Assembly (NCBI GenBank): GCA_000283575.1 | Contig: AP012044.1 | Location: forward strand, 620,001-684,000 | Length of the DNA stretch: 64,000 nt | Reading direction: 5' to 3' | Source of the DNA: Oscillibacter valericigenes Sjm18-20 | GTDB taxonomy: Bacteria; Bacillota; Clostridia; Oscillospirales; Oscillospiraceae | Shown here: positions 61,051 through 64,000 of the stretch, one piece after another | Position numbering within the stretch: position 1 is the stretch's first letter | Layout: each line of letters begins with the position of its first letter | Notes under the pieces: model-generated | What the model was told of the DNA's origin: nothing | The model's database searches: none | What the model saw: only the letters and a program-made list of their open reading frames with translations | Program-made: the position numbers and the translations under genes

Positions 61051-63346
61051 AGCGGAGAGGCATGTCATCACATTGACCGGAGTCGTTCAGGGAGTCGGAT
61101 TCCGGCCCTTTGTTTTCAGGACGGCGAACCGTCTTGGGCTGAAAGGATGGGTGGAAAATCAGGGCTCGGGAGTTCTCATGGATGTCGAGGGGAGCGAAGA
61201 GGGAATCCGTTCTTTCACCCGCGCGCTGCAAGAAGAAGCCCCGGAGAATGCCGAGATTGCAGAGGTGCAGACGAGCACCGAACCGCTGTTCGGCTACCCT
61301 GATTTTACCATCCGAGCAAGCGCCGCGGAACGCGGCTCCGCAAATTTCCTTCCCCGGGATATTGCGGTGTGTGAAGATTGCCTGAGAGAATTCAATACGC
61401 CGGGTGACAAGCGGTATCAATATCCGTTTATCAGCTGCGCGAATTGCGGACCCAGGTATTCCATTATAAAAGGCCTGCCGTATGACCGGGAAAACACGGC
61501 GATGTCCGAATTTGAAATGTGCCGTCCATGCGCGGCGGAGTACCGAAATCCGGGCGACCGGCGGTTTCACGCGCAAACCGACTGCTGCCCGGACTGCGGC
61601 CCTGTTTTGAAGCTCCTGGATGCGCAGGGAGCCACTGTGGAATCGTCTGATCCCGCCGCAATGGCGAGGAAGCTGATCCGGCAGGGGAGGATTCTCGCGG
61701 TAAAAGGAATTGGCGGATACCACCTCTGCTGCAATGCAGAGAACCCGTCGGCCGTACAAAGACTCCGAAAGCTCAAACGCAGACCGCACAAGCCGCTGGC
61801 CGTTATGGTGCGCAATATCAAAGCGGCGTATAAAATCTGCACAATATCCGATCAGGAGAGAGCCATTCTGACGGGAAGTCGGAAACCGATTCTGCTGCTG
61901 GGTAAGAGAACGACGGAATATCTGCCTGAGGCGATCGCGCCCAAGCAGAAAAGGCTTGGGGTCATGCTCCCCTATGCGCCGCTTCAGCTCCTGCTTTTTT
62001 CGGATGATCTCAATTTCCTCGTCATGACCAGCGGGAATCTCAGCGGTCTGCCGATCTGCTATCGGGACCGTACGGCAATCGAAACTCTTGGAACCGTCGC
62101 GGAGTATTTCCTGACACATAACCGTGCGATTGAGATTCCGGTGGATGACGCGGTCGTAAAAATCGTGGATAACCATGAGGTACTTGTCCGGTGCGGACGC
62201 GGGTACGCGCCTTTGACAATTCCCTTGAAATCAAGATATGCGGTCCTGGCGATGGGGGCGGAGCAGAAAAGTTCCGTCTGCGTTGCCCAAAACGGCTTTG
62301 CCGCCGTCAGCCAGTATATAGGGAATTTGAACGAGTATGGAGCCTATCGGACTTTTGAGCGGCAGATCGAACATTTCAAAGGCCTTTTTCACTTTTGCCC
62401 GGAGATTGTCGCCCATGACCTGAATCCGGATTCCCTTTCCACGCGCTGCGCAAAGGAACAGGCCGGAAGGAAAATCGCGGTTCAGCATCACCATGCGCAC
62501 ATGGCGGGCTGTATGGCGGAACACAAATTGACGCGCGATGTGATCGGCATCGTATACGACGGAACAGGACTGGGTACGGACGGCGCGATCTGGGGCGGAG
62601 AATGTTTGACAGGCTCCCGGTCCGAATTTAAAAGGTCCGCCCATTTGGAATATGTAACCCTTCAGGGGGCCGACAGCGTGGTAAAAGAACCGTGGAGATG
62701 CGCGGCCTGCTACCTTTTTGCCCTTGGCCTGGATCCTCCTGGGTTTTTACCGCAGATAAACTCCACCTCACTGCATGCGGTTCAGACGGCCTTACAAAAT
62801 GGCATACAGTGCTTTGAATCGTCGAGTATGGGGAGGCTTTTTGACTGCGTTGCGGCCCTGTGTGGTTTTCAGGGGGAAATTACCTACGATGCCCAGGCCG
62901 CAGTCGAATTGGAAAACTTATATGATACGAATATTTCTGATTGTTACGGCTACCGCATTCACAATACTGAAAACGGATGGATACTTGGATATGAAGAGCT
63001 TCTGAGAAACCTGATCCGCGATCTTCAAAATCAGGTGCCCAGTTCTACCATATCCTCCAGATTTCACAACACCGTGGCAGAGGCAACCGCCGATTGCGTT
63101 GGCAGAATCCGTGAAAAAACCGGGCTGGAGGAGGTTGTCCTGAGCGGCGGAGTTTTTGAAAACACCTGTTTACTTGAGCGGCTGATTTTAAAACTCAGAG
63201 CTTTGAAGTTTAAGGTATATTACAACCGTCTGACCCCGACAAACGACGGCGGCATCTCTTTCGGACAGGCGGCGGCAGCCTGCGCGATGATAAAGGAGAA
63301 AGAATATGTGTCTTGCAATTCCGGCCAAAGTAATCAAACTGAATGA
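61031..63346 (+). CDS. hypF: Carbamoyltransferase HypF
   Basis: 771 residues. An acylphosphatase domain (VQGVGFRPFVFRTA), a two-zinc-finger region (CEDC and CANCG, then CRPC and CPDCG, about residues 110-190), a YrdC-like domain and a Kae1-like C-terminal domain (HHHAHMAGCM; VYDGTGLGTDGAIWGGE; LSGGVFEN). It builds the cyanide ligands of the Ni-Fe site from carbamoyl phosphate. The start is ATG at 61031, overlapping the hypA-like gene by 20 bases. GTG at 61034 or 61043 is possible. Confidence 0.94.
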   Translation: MVTVVSRAERHVITLTGVVQGVGFRPFVFRTANRLGLKGWVENQGSGVLMDVEGSEEGIRSFTRALQEEAPENAEIAEVQTSTEPLFGYPDFTIRASAAERGSANFLPRDIAVCEDCLREFNTPGDKRYQYPFISCANCGPRYSIIKGLPYDRENTAMSEFEMCRPCAAEYRNPGDRRFHAQTDCCPDCGPVLKLLDAQGATVESSDPAAMARKLIRQGRILAVKGIGGYHLCCNAENPSAVQRLRKLKRRPHKPLAVMVRNIKAAYKICTISDQERAILTGSRKPILLLGKRTTEYLPEAIAPKQKRLGVMLPYAPLQLLLFSDDLNFLVMTSGNLSGLPICYRDRTAIETLGTVAEYFLTHNRAIEIPVDDAVVKIVDNHEVLVRCGRGYAPLTIPLKSRYAVLAMGAEQKSSVCVAQNGFAAVSQYIGNLNEYGAYRTFERQIEHFKGLFHFCPEIVAHDLNPDSLSTRCAKEQAGRKIAVQHHHAHMAGCMAEHKLTRDVIGIVYDGTGLGTDGAIWGGECLTGSRSEFKRSAHLEYVTLQGADSVVKEPWRCAACYLFALGLDPPGFLPQINSTSLHAVQTALQNGIQCFESSSMGRLFDCVAALCGFQGEITYDAQAAVELENLYDTNISDCYGYRIHNTENGWILGYEELLRNLIRDLQNQVPSSTISSRFHNTVAEATADCVGRIREKTGLEEVVLSGGVFENTCLLERLILKLRALKFKVYYNRLTPTNDGGISFGQAAAACAMIKEKEYVSCNSGQSNQTE

Positions 63347-63527
63347 CGTTCACGCTGAGGTCGATGTCATGGGCATCCGGAAGAAAGTCAATATTCTGCT
63401 GGTGGATGACCTGAAGATCGGCGATAAGGTCATGGTGCACGCCGGATTTGCCATCAGTAAAATTGACGACGAATATTATGATTTCCTGAAAGAAACGCTG
63501 AAGGAAATGCTGGACGATTCGCCATGA
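63306..63527 (+). CDS. hypC: Hydrogenase assembly chaperone HypC
   Basis: 73 residues starting MCLAIPAKV, the HypC hallmark with Cys2, followed by a small beta barrel (KIGDKVMVHAGFAI). It carries the Fe(CN)2CO unit to the large subunit with HypD. AAAGGAG lies upstream. It overlaps the hypF end by 41 bases. Confidence 0.95.
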   Translation: MCLAIPAKVIKLNDVHAEVDVMGIRKKVNILLVDDLKIGDKVMVHAGFAISKIDDEYYDFLKETLKEMLDDSP

Positions 63528-64000
63528 CGCAGGAAGAAAAACGACTGATCGGAAAAACGGTTGATAAGATCAATGAATCCATTCAAAGCGACATTCGCAT
63601 TATGGAGATTTGCGGTACACATACGCATCAAATCGCAAGATTTGGAATCCGAAAGCTTCTCACGCCCAAAATTCATCTTGTGTCCGGTCCCGGCTGTCCG
63701 GTTTGCGTCACGGAGCCGGGTTATATTGATGCGCTGATCGCACTTTTAAAGCGTGAGAAGGTTGCGGTGGCCACATTCGGAGACCTTTTGAGAGTACGCG
63801 GTTTGCTTGGAAGTCTGGAAGAACAGAAGTCTGTCGGGCGAAAGGTCATAACGGTTTACTCGCCGGAAGATAGTATAATTTTGGCGAAAAGGCAGAAAGA
63901 CGAAAGTATTGTGTTTGCGGCGGTTGGCTTTGAAACGACGGCCCCGCTCTATGCGGCGCTGATTCAGACGGCGCGAAAAGAGAACATCCACAATCTATTC
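63524..64000 (+). CDS. hypD: Hydrogenase formation protein HypD, 5' part (cut by window edge)
   Basis: 159 codons visible. MEICGTHTHQIAR and SGPGCPVCVTEPGYID are the iron- and CxxC-binding motifs of HypD. FGDLLRVRG is also typical. It overlaps hypC by four bases. The rest of the gene lies beyond the window. Confidence 0.94.
   Translation, partial: MTQEEKRLIGKTVDKINESIQSDIRIMEICGTHTHQIARFGIRKLLTPKIHLVSGPGCPVCVTEPGYIDALIALLKREKVAVATFGDLLRVRGLLGSLEEQKSVGRKVITVYSPEDSIILAKRQKDESIVFAAVGFETTAPLYAALIQTARKENIHNLF

Noticed and set aside
1..64000. CRISPR arrays, prophage genes, rRNA or complete tRNA genes
   Set aside because: Reading both strands by eye showed no regularly spaced repeats, no phage structural genes and no rRNA or tRNA. 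A computed search could still find a divergent case.

Overview
The window looks like a chromosome segment from a GC-rich anaerobic Firmicute (class Clostridia, probably Oscillospiraceae, near Oscillibacter or Dysosmobacter). The evidence is ACR3, MutS2 and YqzL-recO gene sets, strong AGGAGG ribosome sites, sigma-A promoters with 17-base spacers, an SRP RNA directly upstream of dnaX-ybaB, and many gut-Clostridia protein families. The genus is inference only.

Layout. 1-6.6 kb: de novo purine operon on the minus strand (GntR/HutC regulator, purE, purC, purF, purM, purN, a formyltransferase-only purH, purD), with two operator copies on its promoter. 6.7-9.6 kb: shikimate kinase, a small membrane protein, a Gre-like factor and an EamA transporter. 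9.9-15.7 kb: complete pyrimidine operon pyrC-K-D-F-E-B-I on the minus strand, without carAB. 15.8-18.6 kb: TrkH/TrkA potassium uptake. 18.7-27.2 kb, plus strand: a TetM-like ribosomal GTPase fused to a Rae1-type NYN endonuclease, a decayed hypothetical gene, yqzL-recO-mutS2, a uridine phosphorylase and an MscS channel. 27.3-32.4 kb, minus strand: nitrilase-type amidase, 2-hydroxyacid dehydrogenase, CbxX-type AAA ATPase, Gx transporter, NusG-II protein and ApbE. 32.6-36.4 kb: a membrane protein, a dead IS3-family element sitting in the loop of a transcription terminator, and a DUF4127 lipoprotein. 36.4-39 kb: ybaB, a frameshifted dnaX and SRP RNA. 39-42.4 kb: alpha/beta hydrolase, condensation-like acyltransferase and DUF6320 protein.

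42.5-52.1 kb is an uncharacterised catabolic locus: an APC permease, two AraC regulators, two glycerol-kinase-like FGGY kinases that both lack the glycerol-binding arginine, and a PhnW-like class V aminotransferase. At its edge a truncated AraC gene is fused back to back with the remains of eutH (ethanolamine transporter). I infer an amino-alcohol or related substrate, but this is unproven.

52.2-64 kb appears to be lower in GC than the rest and holds two plus-strand modules. The first is an arsenic operon: arsR with promoter and operator, ArsP-type permease, ferredoxin-DUF2703 fusion, thioredoxin-like protein, acr3, a GNAT with a Cys-rich tail and arsC. After a cupin gene on the opposite strand comes a soluble NiFe hydrogenase operon: cytochrome b5-domain protein, small and large subunits, maturation protease, a HypA lacking its zinc domain, hypF, hypC and the start of hypD, which runs off the window.

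Most assignments rest on conserved motifs read by eye. No database search was possible.
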